Positions 40,595-50,044 of a DNA stretch of 64,000 nt are shown here, one piece after another. Position numbers and translations under genes: made by a program. This stretch comes from Bordetella ansorpii (lineage in GTDB: Bacteria; Pseudomonadota; Gammaproteobacteria; Burkholderiales; Burkholderiaceae_B): positions 62,001-126,000 of the forward strand of contig NZ_FKIF01000009.1 of NCBI RefSeq assembly GCF_900078705.1. Reading direction: 5' to 3'. Below the pieces are notes generated by a model. The model was not told the origin of the DNA and searched no databases. It was given only the letters and a program-made list of their open reading frames with translations. The stretch's first letter is position 1. The number at the start of each line of letters is the position of its first letter.

Positions 40595-41818
40595 CTATTT
40601 GCCCGCCGTGACCAGGGGGCAGGTCGACTCGGACAGCGGCTGGAAGGCCTCGGCGGCGGGAATGGTGGCCACCAGCTTGGAATAGTCCCAGCCGCCCTTC
40701 GACTGGCCCGGCGTCTTCACCTCGTACAGATACATGTCGTGGATCACGCGGCCATCGGGCCGGATGGCGGCATTGCGCATGATGGGATCGCGGATCGGTA
40801 GCTCGCGCATCCGGTCCGCCACCACCTTGCCGTCCGTGCTGCCCGAGGCGGCCACGGCCCTCAGGTAATGCAGCACGCTGGAATACACGCCCGCCTGCGT
40901 CATGGTCGGCTTGGTGCCGCGGAATGCCTTTTCGAAACGCGCCGACCACTGCCGCGAGGCGTCGTCGTAGTCCCAATAGAAACCGTCGACATAGGACAGC
41001 CCCTGCGCGTTCTCCAGTCCCAGCGCGCGCAGGTCGGACAGGAAGATCAGCAGCGCCACCAGCCGCTGTCCGCCCGCCACGATGCCGAACTCACGCGCCT
41101 GCTTCACGGCGTTCACCGTGTCCTGGCCCCCGTTGGCCAGCGCCACCACCTGCGCCCGGGAACTCTGCGCCTGCAGCAGATACGAGGCGAAATCGGGCGC
41201 GTTCAGGGGATGCCGCACGCTGCCCGTCACCGATCCGCCCAACGCCTTCACCGCCTTGGTCGTGTCGGCCTCCAGCGAATGCCCGAAGGCATAGTCCACC
41301 GTGACGAAGTACCAGGACTTGCCGCCCGCCCGCACGGTGGCCTTGGCGCCGCCCGCCGACTGCGAATAGGTGTCGAACATCCAATGAAAGCCGACCGGCG
41401 AGCAATCCTTGTTGGTCAACGCCGTGGTGGCGGGCCCCGAAAACATCACGACCTTGTTCTTCTCCCGTGCGATGCCCTGCACGGCCAGCGCGACGGCGGA
41501 GTTGGTCAGGTCGGCGATGGCGGTGACGCCGTCCCGGTCGAACCACTCGCGTGCCCGCGCCGCGCCCACGTCCGCCTTGTTCTGGTTGTCCGCGGACACC
41601 AGCTCGATACGCATGCCCTTGCATTCGGCGGCCAGGCAATCGTCGATGGCCAATTGCGCCGCGGCCACCGATCCGGGGCCGCCCATCGCGGCATAGGTGC
41701 CGGACATGTCAGTCAGGACGCCGATCTTCACGGGCGGACGATCCGCCGCGCCCGCCGGGGCCGTGGCCAGCGCGCCCAGGAACAAGCCTGCGGCCAGGCC
41801 GCGTGCGTGCATCTTCAT
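40595..41818 (-). CDS. Branched-chain amino acid-type ABC transporter substrate-binding protein
   Basis: A 407-residue periplasmic protein with a signal peptide (GLAAGLFLGALATAPAGAADRP) and the LivK/Peripla_BP_6 fold: VKIGVLTDMSGTYAAMGGPGSV, KGMRIELVSADNQNKADVGAA, FVTVDYAFGHSLEAD. Ligands in the family range from branched amino acids to aromatic acids and urea; an orphan like this with no permease or ATPase nearby cannot be assigned. Divergent from the LysR gene at 41954, which may regulate it. Confidence 0.85.
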   Translation of the reverse strand: MKMHARGLAAGLFLGALATAPAGAADRPPVKIGVLTDMSGTYAAMGGPGSVAAAQLAIDDCLAAECKGMRIELVSADNQNKADVGAARAREWFDRDGVTAIADLTNSAVALAVQGIAREKNKVVMFSGPATTALTNKDCSPVGFHWMFDTYSQSAGGAKATVRAGGKSWYFVTVDYAFGHSLEADTTKAVKALGGSVTGSVRHPLNAPDFASYLLQAQSSRAQVVALANGGQDTVNAVKQAREFGIVAGGQRLVALLIFLSDLRALGLENAQGLSYVDGFYWDYDDASRQWSARFEKAFRGTKPTMTQAGVYSSVLHYLRAVAASGSTDGKVVADRMRELPIRDPIMRNAAIRPDGRVIHDMYLYEVKTPGQSKGGWDYSKLVATIPAAEAFQPLSESTCPLVTAGK

Positions 41819-41914
41819 TCGTGTCTCCTCGGTATTGTTGTATGGGGTCCGCGGACGGCCCCTGGTGCAGTGTAGGTGTGTGAAAATCCCCTAACAACAC
41901 TAAAGATGCACATT

Positions 41915-41936
41915 CGTTGTGCATCGATGCACAACG
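41915..41936. promoter_or_regulatory. Perfect 22-bp palindrome, probable LysR operator
   Basis: CGTTGTGCATC followed directly by its reverse complement GATGCACAACG, between the divergent binding-protein and LysR genes, 18 bp before the LysR start. Confidence 0.6.
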
Positions 41937-41953
41937 ATACGGAGACACCCGCC

Positions 41954-42907
41954 ATGCTCGATTGGGACAGCCTGCGCTACTTCCTGGCGGTGGCCCGCAC
42001 GCAGCGCGTCAGCGCGGCGGCGCGCCAACTGGGCGTGGAACACACCACGGTATCGCGCCGCATCCGCCTGCTGGAAGCGGAACTGGACAGCCTGCTGTTC
42101 GAAAAGTCGCGCAGCACGGGCTTCATCCTGACGGGCGAAGGACAGCGGCTGTTCGTGCACGCCGAACAGATGGAGAACGCGGTGGCGGCCGCGCGCGAGA
42201 ACCTGTCCGGCATCGGCCAGGCCCTGTCCGGACACCTGCGCATCGGCGCCACCGAGGGCTTCGGCAGCTATGTGCTGACGCCGCTGGCGGCGGATTTCCA
42301 GCGCCGCTATCCGCACATCACGCTGGACATCCTGCCGGTGCCGCGCTTCGTCAGCCTGTCCAAGCGCGAGGCGGACCTGGCCATCACCATCGAACGCCCG
42401 CAGCGCGGCCCCTACGTGTGCAGCAAGCTGTGCGACTACACGCTGATGCTGTACGGCACGCCAGGATATCTGGCGCGGCACGCGCCCATCCGCGAACGCG
42501 CCGACCTGGCGGGTCACAGCTTCATCGGCTATGTCGAGGAACTGGTGTTCAGCCAGCGGCTGCGCTACCTGGAAGACCTGCTGCCCGACAGCCGCGTCGT
42601 GTTGCGCAGCACCAGCGTCATCGCCCAGTACCACGCGGTCCTGCAGGGCCGCTCACTGGCGATCCTGCCGTGCTTCATCGCCGCGCAGGATCCGCGGCTG
42701 CAACCCGTGCTGCCCGAGGAGATCGCCATCGCGCGCAGCTTCTGGATGTACTGCCACGAAGACCTGCGGCGCCTGAAGCGCGTGGCGGTGCTGTGGGATT
42801 TCCTGCGCCGCTCGGTGTCGCGCAATGCGCCGCTATTGGCGGGTACGCACGGGCGGATGCAGTATCTGCCGGAGGGCCGGGCAAGAGAGGACGAACCGGC
42901 CCCGTAG
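41954..42907 (+). CDS. LysR family transcriptional regulator
   Basis: A 317-residue LysR protein. HTH: MLDWDSLRYFLAVARTQRVSAAARQLGVEHTTVSRRIRLLEAELDS; effector domain begins near residue 92 (GHLRIGATEGFGSYVLTPLA). The start at MLDWDSL is preferred over an in-frame ATG further upstream because the family N-terminus begins there. The palindrome just upstream suggests autoregulation and control of the divergent binding-protein gene. Confidence 0.85.
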   Translation: MLDWDSLRYFLAVARTQRVSAAARQLGVEHTTVSRRIRLLEAELDSLLFEKSRSTGFILTGEGQRLFVHAEQMENAVAAARENLSGIGQALSGHLRIGATEGFGSYVLTPLAADFQRRYPHITLDILPVPRFVSLSKREADLAITIERPQRGPYVCSKLCDYTLMLYGTPGYLARHAPIRERADLAGHSFIGYVEELVFSQRLRYLEDLLPDSRVVLRSTSVIAQYHAVLQGRSLAILPCFIAAQDPRLQPVLPEEIAIARSFWMYCHEDLRRLKRVAVLWDFLRRSVSRNAPLLAGTHGRMQYLPEGRAREDEPAP

Positions 42908-42964
42908 GCCAAGCGCCCTCAAGCCACGCCTGACAAGGCGCGCCCGGACGGAGGCATCCGCCCA

Positions 42965-44071
42965 TCAAGCCTTGGCTTCGCGCGGCGCCCTCAGGCGCAG
43001 GCGACGCATCAGCAGCCAGGCGAAGAAGCCGGCCACGATGGCGTGGATGACCCACACGCCGATGCCGAAGCTGATCTTGCCGTCGTTGATCCAGGCCCGC
43101 GACAGGTTGATCAGGTTCATGTAGAGCAGCGCGATGAGGCCCGCCATCAGCAGATCGCCCGACCGGCCCAGGCGCGGATTGACGGCGCCCAGCGGAATGG
43201 CCAGCAGCGCCAGATTGAGCGTGGCCAGCGGCATGGCGATCCGCCACATCACTTGCGACCACGAGTTGTCGGTGTTGTCGGCCACCAGCTGCATGGTGGT
43301 GCGCGCCTTGCTGGAGCGTTCGGCGGCGGCCCGCGCGTCCGCGGCGGGATCGATCCCCGCCTTGCTCTCCAGGCGAATGCCGTAGCGCTCGAAGTCGACC
43401 AGCCGCACCTCGGGGGTGCCCGGCTTCAGGTCGTAGCGATGGCCCTCTCCCAGCACCAGGAAACGGTCGCCGTTGGGCATCGTCTCGGTATGCGCGCTGC
43501 TGGCGGTCAACAGGCTGTGCCATTCGGGATCGATGGCGCGCGCGAACACATTGCCCAGCTCGTCGGAGGGCTTGGCCGGATCATCGGCGAAGAACACGCG
43601 CTTGCCGCGATCGGATTCGGCGAACTGGCCGGCCGTGACCTTGGAAAGGTCGGAACGCTGTTCGAAGCGTTCGCGGTACTCGCCGATCTGGCGGTAGGCC
43701 CACGGCGAGGCCACCAGGGTGAGCACGGCCACCATGATGGCGGTGGGCACGGCCACGCGCAGCACCGGCCTCAGCCAGTCGGCCAGCGACAGTCCGCTGG
43801 CGAACCACACGACCATCTCGGATTCGCGGTAATTGCGCGTGACGGTGGTCAGCACCGCGATGAACAGCGCCACCGCCATGATGGTGGGCAACGCGGTGAC
43901 GGTGGAAAACGCAGCCAGGCCGACCACGACATCGGCGCCGATGGAGCCGCCTGCCGCCTCGCCCAGCAGGCGAACCAGCAAAACGCTGAGCCACACCACC
44001 ACCAGGGTAGAGAACACCACGCCGGCGTGACTGGTAATCTCGCTGACGACAGACCGTTTGAAGAGGGACAT
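42965..44071 (-). CDS. lptF: LPS export system permease LptF
   Basis: A 368-residue inner-membrane protein of the LptF/LptG (YjgP/YjgQ) family, part of the LptB2FGC machine that extracts lipopolysaccharide from the inner membrane. Membrane helices at the N-terminus (HAGVVFSTLVVVWLSVLLVRL, TALPTIMAVALFIAVLTTV, with RESEMVVWFASGLS between) and three at the C-terminus, with a periplasmic jellyroll in the middle. Divergent from pepA, as in many betaproteobacteria and E. coli. LptG is not encoded directly downstream in this window, which is unusual for the usual lptFG pair: 57 bp beyond its stop is the LysR gene on the other strand. Confidence 0.9.
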   Translation of the reverse strand: MSLFKRSVVSEITSHAGVVFSTLVVVWLSVLLVRLLGEAAGGSIGADVVVGLAAFSTVTALPTIMAVALFIAVLTTVTRNYRESEMVVWFASGLSLADWLRPVLRVAVPTAIMVAVLTLVASPWAYRQIGEYRERFEQRSDLSKVTAGQFAESDRGKRVFFADDPAKPSDELGNVFARAIDPEWHSLLTASSAHTETMPNGDRFLVLGEGHRYDLKPGTPEVRLVDFERYGIRLESKAGIDPAADARAAAERSSKARTTMQLVADNTDNSWSQVMWRIAMPLATLNLALLAIPLGAVNPRLGRSGDLLMAGLIALLYMNLINLSRAWINDGKISFGIGVWVIHAIVAGFFAWLLMRRLRLRAPREAKA

Positions 44072-44126
44072 GAGAAAAATGCGGGATAATCGAGCGGAAT
44101 CGATGAGCCACTCGGGAACCTTCCTC

Positions 44127-45638
44127 ATGGAATTTAGCACACAGACCACCGCTTCTGCGCATCAGATCAAGACCGCCGCGCTGGCGGTGGGCGTCTACGC
44201 GGACGGCCAACTCAGCGCCGCCGCCGAATTGATCGATCGCGCCGCCAACGGCGCCCTGCGCGCCGTCGTCAAGGCCGAGTTCCGGGCCCGCCCCGGCGCC
44301 ACGCTGGTGCTGCGCAACCTGCCCGGCGTCACGGCCCAGCGCGTCGTGCTGGTGGGCCTGGGCAAGCGCGAGGAATACTGCGCCCGCACCCACGCCAGCG
44401 CCGAGCAGGCGTTCGCATCCGTATGCGTCTCGGCCCTGCTGACCGAAGGCGTCTCCACCCTGGCCGCGCTGGACATCCCCGGCACGCCGCTGCGCGCCCG
44501 CGCCCGCACCGCCGCCATCGCGGCCGGCAGCGCGGCCTATCACTACGACGCCACGTTCGGCAAACCCGACCGCGACGCGCGGCCCAAGCTGCGCAAGATC
44601 ACGCAGGTCGTCGCGCGCGCCGATGCCTCCCAGGCCCAGCAAGGCCTGCGCGAAGGCGCCGCCATCGCCAACGGCATGGAACTCACCCGCACGCTGGGCA
44701 ACCTGCCCGGCAACATCTGCACGCCCACCTACCTTGGCGAAACCGCCAGGAAGCTGGCGCGCGAATTCAAGAGCCTGAAGGTCGAGGTGCTCGAGCGCAA
44801 GCAGATCGAGGCCCTGGGCATGGGCTCGTTCCTGTCGGTGGCCCGTGGTTCCGACGAGCCGCCGCGCTTCATCGTGCTGCGCCATGGCGGCGCCCCCGCC
44901 ACGGCGGCCAAGAAGGCCAAGGCCGCCACCGGCCCCGTGGTCCTGGTCGGCAAGGGCATCACCTTCGATTCGGGCGGCATCTCGATCAAGCCTGCCGCCA
45001 CCATGGACGAGATGAAGTACGACATGTGCGGCGCCGCCAGCGTGCTGGGCACCTTCCGCGCCCTGGCCGAACTCGAGCTGCCGTTCGAAGTGGTCGGCCT
45101 GATCGCCGCATGCGAGAACATGCCCAGCGGCCGCGCCAACAAGCCGGGCGACGTGGTGACCAGCCTGTCTGGCCAGACCATCGAGATCCTGAACACCGAC
45201 GCCGAGGGCCGCCTGGTGCTATGCGACGCCCTCACCTACGCCGAACGCTTCAAGCCCTCGGCGGTGATCGACATCGCCACGCTCACCGGCGCCTGCGTCG
45301 TGGCGCTGGGCGGCGTCAACACCGGCCTGTTCTCCAAGGACGACGCCCTGGCCGACGCGCTGCTGGCCGCCGGCCGCCAGTCGCTGGATACGGCCTGGCG
45401 CATGCCGATGGACGACGCCTACCAGGAACAGCTGAAATCCAACTTCGCCGACATCGCCAACATCGGCGGCCCGCAGGCTGGCGCCGTCACGGCGGCGTGC
45501 TTCCTGTCGCGTTTTGCCAAGGCCTATCCGTGGGCGCACCTGGACATCGCCGGCACCGCCTGGAAGGGCGGCAAGGACAAGGGCGCCACGGGCCGCCCGG
45601 TGCCGCTGCTGACGCAGTACCTGCTGGACCGCGGCTGA
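44127..45638 (+). CDS. pepA: Leucyl aminopeptidase (cytosol aminopeptidase)
   Basis: A 503-residue M17 aminopeptidase that removes N-terminal residues using two metal ions. The catalytic domain shows GKGITFDSGG (275-284, with K276 and D281), MKYDMCGAASVLG, and the family signature NTDAEGRL (356-363). The N-terminal domain (1-180) is more variable, as expected. ATG 44127 gives the typical MEFSTQTT start; an in-frame ATG at 44103 is an alternative. holC follows 19 bp after the stop, the usual pepA-holC pairing. Confidence 0.93.
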   Translation: MEFSTQTTASAHQIKTAALAVGVYADGQLSAAAELIDRAANGALRAVVKAEFRARPGATLVLRNLPGVTAQRVVLVGLGKREEYCARTHASAEQAFASVCVSALLTEGVSTLAALDIPGTPLRARARTAAIAAGSAAYHYDATFGKPDRDARPKLRKITQVVARADASQAQQGLREGAAIANGMELTRTLGNLPGNICTPTYLGETARKLAREFKSLKVEVLERKQIEALGMGSFLSVARGSDEPPRFIVLRHGGAPATAAKKAKAATGPVVLVGKGITFDSGGISIKPAATMDEMKYDMCGAASVLGTFRALAELELPFEVVGLIAACENMPSGRANKPGDVVTSLSGQTIEILNTDAEGRLVLCDALTYAERFKPSAVIDIATLTGACVVALGGVNTGLFSKDDALADALLAAGRQSLDTAWRMPMDDAYQEQLKSNFADIANIGGPQAGAVTAACFLSRFAKAYPWAHLDIAGTAWKGGKDKGATGRPVPLLTQYLLDRG

Positions 45639-45657
45639 TCCCGCGGCAAGCCGACGC

Positions 45658-46116
45658 ATGACGCGCATCGACTTCGCCTTCGGCGCCGGAGACCGCCTGC
45701 GCGCCGCCTGCCAGACCGCGCGCAAGCGCTATCTGGCGGGCCAGCGCGTGGTGGTCTACTGCAGCGATGGCCGGCGCCTGTCGGCCTTCGACCGCATGCT
45801 GTGGGCCTTCGACGACATCTCCTTCGTGCCGCACGTGCTGGCCAACGATCCGCTGGCGGCCGACACCCCCGTCGTGCTCACGGCGGCCGATCCCGGCGCG
45901 GTGCTGCGGCAGAACGCCGCGCCGGACGCGCCGGACATCTGGCTGCTGAATTTGGATGATGCCTGCCCCCCGAACTATGATGGGTTCGTCAGGCTGCTGG
46001 AATTCGTCTCCGACGATCCTGCCGACCGCCAGGCTGCGCGGCAGCGCTGGCGCACCTATCAGGCTGCGGGACACCCCCTGCAAAGCCACGACCTGACCCG
46101 GGCAGCGGGCGCCTGA
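45658..46116 (+). CDS. holC: DNA polymerase III chi subunit
   Basis: A 152-residue HolC protein, which links the clamp loader to single-stranded-DNA-binding protein through psi. Pattern: RIDFAFGAGDRLRAACQTARKRYLAGQRVVVYCSD, LSAFDRMLWAFDDISFVPHVLANDPLAADTPVVL, and a C-terminal YDGFVRLLEFVSDDPADRQAARQRWRTYQAAGHPLQSHD. Directly behind pepA. Confidence 0.92.
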   Translation: MTRIDFAFGAGDRLRAACQTARKRYLAGQRVVVYCSDGRRLSAFDRMLWAFDDISFVPHVLANDPLAADTPVVLTAADPGAVLRQNAAPDAPDIWLLNLDDACPPNYDGFVRLLEFVSDDPADRQAARQRWRTYQAAGHPLQSHDLTRAAGA

Positions 46117-46174
46117 GCGCCCCCAGCCGGCCGCCACGAGCCGGACCGGGTATGCGCTTACCGAGACACACGCC

Positions 46175-46741
46175 ATGCCTAGCCCCTTCTCGCCCCACCG
46201 CGACGCCAGCATCCCCACGCTGACCCAGCGCGCGGAACCCACGCTGTCCCCCGACGCCCCCCTGCCCCAGGACGACGGCGCGCCCGTGCTGGGCGACGTC
46301 TACCTCGGCCCGGACCATGGCGCCGACGACGACGTGCCCGTGCTGAGCCAGCCGGCCGACGGGCTGCCCGAGCCCGCGCCGGGCACGGCGGCATCGCTGC
46401 CGCCGCACTCCTACCTTGAACTCGGGCCGTCCGCGCCCTACACCCCATTGCGAGACCGGGTTGGCACGGCACCGCCCCAGGCGCCGCCGCGCTACGTGCC
46501 GCCCGTGCATCCCGGCCTGGAGCCCGACTTGTCTCCGGCGCCGGCCGCCCCGCCGGCCGCGGCCCCGGCATCGCCCTCCGCCAGCATTCCCGAGGCCGTG
46601 CTGCGCGCCGCCCTGCAGGCCGAGATCGAACAGGCGGTGCACGCCGCCGTCCAGGATGCCTCGGTGCTGCTGCGAACCCGCCTGGAAGCCGAGCTTCCCG
46701 CCATCGTGGCGCGCACCCTCGGCCGGGTGCGGCCGGGCTGA
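46175..46741 (+). CDS. DUF2486 family protein
   Basis: A 188-residue protein with a long Pro/Ala/Asp-rich, probably disordered N-terminal part (1-145) and a helical C-terminal tail (SIPEAVLRAALQAEIEQAVHAAVQDASVLLRTRLEAELPAIVARTL). This fits the DUF2486 proteins found after holC in Burkholderiales. Function unknown. 58 bp after holC, probably in the same transcript. Confidence 0.65.
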   Translation: MPSPFSPHRDASIPTLTQRAEPTLSPDAPLPQDDGAPVLGDVYLGPDHGADDDVPVLSQPADGLPEPAPGTAASLPPHSYLELGPSAPYTPLRDRVGTAPPQAPPRYVPPVHPGLEPDLSPAPAAPPAAAPASPSASIPEAVLRAALQAEIEQAVHAAVQDASVLLRTRLEAELPAIVARTLGRVRPG

Positions 46742-46924
46742 CGCCTCCCTGGCGCTTCCCCCGGGGCGGGCCCCACCGTGGCTCGCGCTGCGCGGGCAGC
46801 GCCTGCCTTCGAAAAGCAAATCACGGCGACCGTCAGGATTTTCTAGAAATTAAGGGAACTGTCAGGTATTCTTCGCCTCCAATGTTAGTCGGGTGTCTTA
46901 CCCGGTATCGATAGAGGAAATGCC

Positions 46925-47629
46925 ATGAACGAATACCGTCCCACTCCCTACGAACGCTCCGGCTACGGCGCGTCGGGCGAGGTCGTCCGGAATCGTGTAC
47001 TGCGTAACACGTACTGGCTGCTCGCTCTCTCCCTGATTCCCACCGTGCTGGGCGCGGCCGTCGGCCTGTACAGCGGCCTGAACCAGGTCATGGGCACCAG
47101 CCCCATGGTCTCGTCCATCCTGTTCCTGGTCGGCGCGTTCGGCATGATGTTCCTCATCGAGAAGAACAAGGACAGCTCGCTGGGCGTGGTCCTGCTGCTG
47201 GCCTTCACGTTCTTCATGGGCATCATGCTGTCCCGCATCCTGGGCTTCGTGATGAACTTCTCGAACGGCTCGCAACTGGTCATGACGGCCTTCGGCGGCA
47301 CCGCCGTGGTGTTCGGCACGATGGCCACGCTGGCCACCACCATCAAGCGCGACCTGTCCGGTCTGTCGAAGTGGCTGTTCGCCGGCGCCATGGTGATCCT
47401 GGTCGCCGCCGTCGCCAACATCTTCCTGCAGATGACCGGCATCATGCTGATGGTGTCCACGCTGGCCGTCGTCATTTTCTCGGCCTTCATGCTGGTCGAC
47501 CTGCAGCGCGTGGTCAACGGCGGCGAGACCAACTACGTCTCGGCCACCCTGGCCATCTACCTGGACGTCTACAACGTCTTCGCCAACCTGCTGGCCCTGC
47601 TGGGCATCTTCGGCGGCGACCGCGAGTAA
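46925..47629 (+). CDS. Bax inhibitor-1 / YccA family membrane protein
   Basis: A 234-residue protein with seven membrane segments after a hydrophilic N-terminus (NEYRPTPYERSGYGASGEVV), ending AIYLDVYNVFANLLALLGIFGGDRE, the family C-terminus. Bacterial members (YccA, YbhL) modulate FtsH proteolysis or act as pH-sensitive calcium leak channels. Single-gene unit with its own terminator. Confidence 0.9.
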   Translation: MNEYRPTPYERSGYGASGEVVRNRVLRNTYWLLALSLIPTVLGAAVGLYSGLNQVMGTSPMVSSILFLVGAFGMMFLIEKNKDSSLGVVLLLAFTFFMGIMLSRILGFVMNFSNGSQLVMTAFGGTAVVFGTMATLATTIKRDLSGLSKWLFAGAMVILVAAVANIFLQMTGIMLMVSTLAVVIFSAFMLVDLQRVVNGGETNYVSATLAIYLDVYNVFANLLALLGIFGGDRE

Positions 47630-47679
47630 GCCGACCAGGCAGCGCGCCGCGGCATGCGGCGCGCCGGCCAGAACGAAAG

Positions 47680-47704
47680 GGCCCGCCTCACTGGCGGGCC
47701 TTTT
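47680..47704 (+). terminator. Rho-independent terminator of the BI-1 gene
   Basis: Arms GGCCCGCC and GGCGGGCC, TCACT loop, then TTTT; also lies between convergent BI-1 and recO. Confidence 0.85.
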
Positions 47705-47737
47705 GCCGGGTGCGTCCGGCCGGGTTGCGCGGAAAGA

Positions 47738-48325
47738 TCAGAAGCGCTGCAGATCCATCAGCACCCGCCGCGTCGCCAGCGGCCTGCCCGTCAGGTTGGC
47801 CTCCAGCCGCTCGCGCAGGGCACGGCGCAGCTCGGGTTCGGTGGCGGAATCGCTGAAGTCGGGCTCGGCCTCGTCCAGGCCATAGCCCGTCTCGCGCAGC
47901 AGCACCCATTCGAAACGGCGCAGCGCCGCCGACGCGCGCGAACCGCCGGCCAGTTGCGCCAGCGCCGTGTCATAGGCATCGAACAGCACGGGATGGGCAT
48001 CCTCGCGCGGCAACAGGCGCAGCAGCAGCTCGTTCATGTACCAGGCCGACATCAGCGCGCCACCGGTCAGCGGGCGCACGCCGGACACCTCGGCGCGGGT
48101 GAGGGTCTTGACCTCGCCGCCGCCGCTCCAGGACAGGGCCAGCGGCTGGAAAGCCGACAGCACGGGACGCAGGGTGGAATACGGGCGCTTGGCGCCCTTT
48201 GCCACCAGGGCCAGGCAGCCGTGGCTGCGCGAGAAGGCCTGGATGACCAATGAGGTTTCGCGCCACGCGGTGGCGTGGAGCATGTAGGCAAAGCTGTCCT
48301 GAACGCGCAGCGCGCGTTTACTCAT
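47738..48325 (-). CDS. recO: DNA repair protein RecO
   Basis: A 195-residue RecO with the OB-fold N-terminus (RVQDSFAYMLHATAWRETSLVIQAFSRSHGCLALVAKGAKRPYS) and helical C-terminal part (ALRRFEWVLLRETGYGLD). RecO anneals strands and loads RecA with RecR in gap repair. It is shorter than the E. coli protein (242) and lacks the cysteine cluster some RecO proteins carry after GYGLD. The start overlaps the era stop by 8 bp, the last of a tight rnc-era-recO series. Confidence 0.9.
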   Translation of the reverse strand: MSKRALRVQDSFAYMLHATAWRETSLVIQAFSRSHGCLALVAKGAKRPYSTLRPVLSAFQPLALSWSGGGEVKTLTRAEVSGVRPLTGGALMSAWYMNELLLRLLPREDAHPVLFDAYDTALAQLAGGSRASAALRRFEWVLLRETGYGLDEAEPDFSDSATEPELRRALRERLEANLTGRPLATRRVLMDLQRF

Positions 48326-49274
48326 AGCCCAGGTCGCGTAGCGCGCTTTCGCGGTCGGACCAGCCCTTGCGCACCTTGATGTAGATCTCCAGGTGCACGG
48401 TCTTGTCCAGCAGCTTGGAGATGTCCTGGCGCGCCTCGGTGGCGATGCGTTTCATGTGCTGGCCGCCGGCGCCCAGCAGAATGGGGCGATGGCTCTCGCG
48501 CTCGACCACCACGCAGGCGGCGATGCGCGCCAAGGTGTCGGCCTCTTCCCATTGCTCGATGACCACGGTGCAGCCATACGGCAGTTCGTCGCCGACCAGG
48601 CGGAAGATCTTCTCGCGCACCAGCTCGGCCGCGATGAAGCGCATGGGCCGGTCGGTAAGCGTATCTTCCTCGAACATCGCCTCGCCTTCGGGCAGGCGCG
48701 TGGCGATCTCGTCCAGCAGTTGATCCAGTTGCTGGTCCTTCACCGCGCTGACGGGCACCACGGCGCCGTAGGGATGCTGGGCCATGATCCTGGCCACGAA
48801 GGGGAACAGGTCGTCGCGGTTCTTCAGGGCGTCGATCTTGCTCACGACCAGGATGGTGCGGGCGGGATCGGGCAACAGCGGCAACAGGCGCGCGTCGCCA
48901 TCGCTCCACTTGCCGGCCTCGACCACGTGCACCACCACGTCCACGTCGGCCAGCGCCTGCGTGACCACGCGGTTCATCATGCGGTTCATGGCGCCGCCGT
49001 GGCGGGTCTGGAAGCCGGGCGTATCCACGAACACGAACTGCTCGCGCTCACGCGTGAGCACGCCATGGATGCGATGGCGCGTCGTCTGCGCCTTGCGCGA
49101 GACGATGGAAATCTTGCTGCCGATCAGCGCGTTGGTCAGCGTGGACTTGCCCACGTTGGGGCGTCCGACGACGGCGACAAAGCCTGCCCGCTCCACCGAT
49201 GCGATCGACGAAGCGGGAGATTGCGGCGACTCGTCGCCCAAGGAAGAAGGCTCTTGCCCTTCGGTATTGCTCAT
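48318..49274 (-). CDS. era: GTPase Era
   Basis: A 318-residue GTPase needed for 30S ribosome maturation. GTP-binding motifs: [10 protein letters not shown] (G1), the switch region TTRHRIHGV (G2), DTPGF (G3), SKID (G4) and SAVKD (G5). The C-terminal KH domain contains [11 protein letters not shown] 25-residue Ser-rich N-terminal extension precedes the G domain. The stop of rnc overlaps the start by 4 bp. Confidence 0.95.
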   Translation of the reverse strand: MSNTEGQEPSSLGDESPQSPASSIASVERAGFVAVVGRPNVGKSTLTNALIGSKISIVSRKAQTTRHRIHGVLTREREQFVFVDTPGFQTRHGGAMNRMMNRVVTQALADVDVVVHVVEAGKWSDGDARLLPLLPDPARTILVVSKIDALKNRDDLFPFVARIMAQHPYGAVVPVSAVKDQQLDQLLDEIATRLPEGEAMFEEDTLTDRPMRFIAAELVREKIFRLVGDELPYGCTVVIEQWEEADTLARIAACVVVERESHRPILLGAGGQHMKRIATEARQDISKLLDKTVHLEIYIKVRKGWSDRESALRDLGYE

Positions 49275-50038
49275 TTCACCTCTTGCGCCACCGCCACCGG
49301 CAGTGACAATTGCGCGGTCTTGCGCGGCTTGCCCGACTTGCGCGCGGCGCGCGCGGGCGGGCTGACGGCCTGTGCCGCCTCGAGCGCCAGCTTGGCCGCG
49401 GACTGTTCGGCCGCGCGGCGGCTGGCGCCGGGCGCCACGACCTTGATCTCGAAGGCCGGGATGGCGCATTCGACTTCGAACTGCTGGCTGTGCGCCGCCC
49501 CGTGCGTGGCCACCACCGTATAAACCGGCAGCGGCAGCTTGCGCCCCTGCAGGAATTCCTGCAGCAGCGTCTTGGCATCCTTGCCCAGCGTCGAGGGATC
49601 GACGTTGGCGATGACGGGTTGGTATTGGCGGATGATGACCTTGCGCGCGGCATCGAAGCCGGCATCCAGGAACACCGCGCCGAAGATGGCCTCGACCGCG
49701 TCGGCCAGGATGGAAGGCCGGCGGAACCCGCCGCTTTTCAGTTCGCCCTCGCCCAGGCGCAGGTACTGCGACAGTTCGAGGCGCTGCGCGATGTCGGCCA
49801 GCGACGCCTGCTTGACCAGGTTGGCCCGCAGACGCGACAGATCGCCTTCGTCCAGCTTGGCATAGCGTTCGAACAGCATGGCGGCGACCACGAAGTTCAG
49901 CACCGCGTCGCCCAGGAATTCCAGCCGCTCGTTATGACGCGCGCCGTGACTGCGATGCGTCAGCGCTTGTTCGAGCAGTGCCTGGTCGCCGAAGCGATGA
50001 TCCAGGCGGGATTCCAGGGTGGCCAGGGACATGAGCAT
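49271..50038 (-). CDS. rnc: Ribonuclease III
   Basis: A 255-residue RNase III that cuts double-stranded RNA in rRNA and mRNA processing. The catalytic signature is [15 protein letters not shown] (residues about 36-50), with [13 protein letters not shown] further on, and a double-stranded-RNA-binding domain at about 155-225 ([22 protein letters not shown]). A Lys/Arg/Ala-rich tail follows. ATG 50038 and 50032 are both possible starts. lepB ends 6 bp upstream. Confidence 0.95.
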   Translation of the reverse strand: MLMSLATLESRLDHRFGDQALLEQALTHRSHGARHNERLEFLGDAVLNFVVAAMLFERYAKLDEGDLSRLRANLVKQASLADIAQRLELSQYLRLGEGELKSGGFRRPSILADAVEAIFGAVFLDAGFDAARKVIIRQYQPVIANVDPSTLGKDAKTLLQEFLQGRKLPLPVYTVVATHGAAHSQQFEVECAIPAFEIKVVAPGASRRAAEQSAAKLALEAAQAVSPPARAARKSGKPRKTAQLSLPVAVAQEVK

Positions 50039-50044
50039 GAGAGA

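Noticed and set aside
44423-45661. A second long frame inside pepA
   Set aside because: Same-strand shadow in another frame; composition dominated by Arg/Gly/His and no family pattern, while pepA carries all its motifs.
47738-48325. recO as a truncated pseudogene because of its 195 residues
   Set aside because: Start overlaps era in the normal way, both domains are recognisable and the stop is followed by a proper intergenic region; short RecO is plausible for this group.
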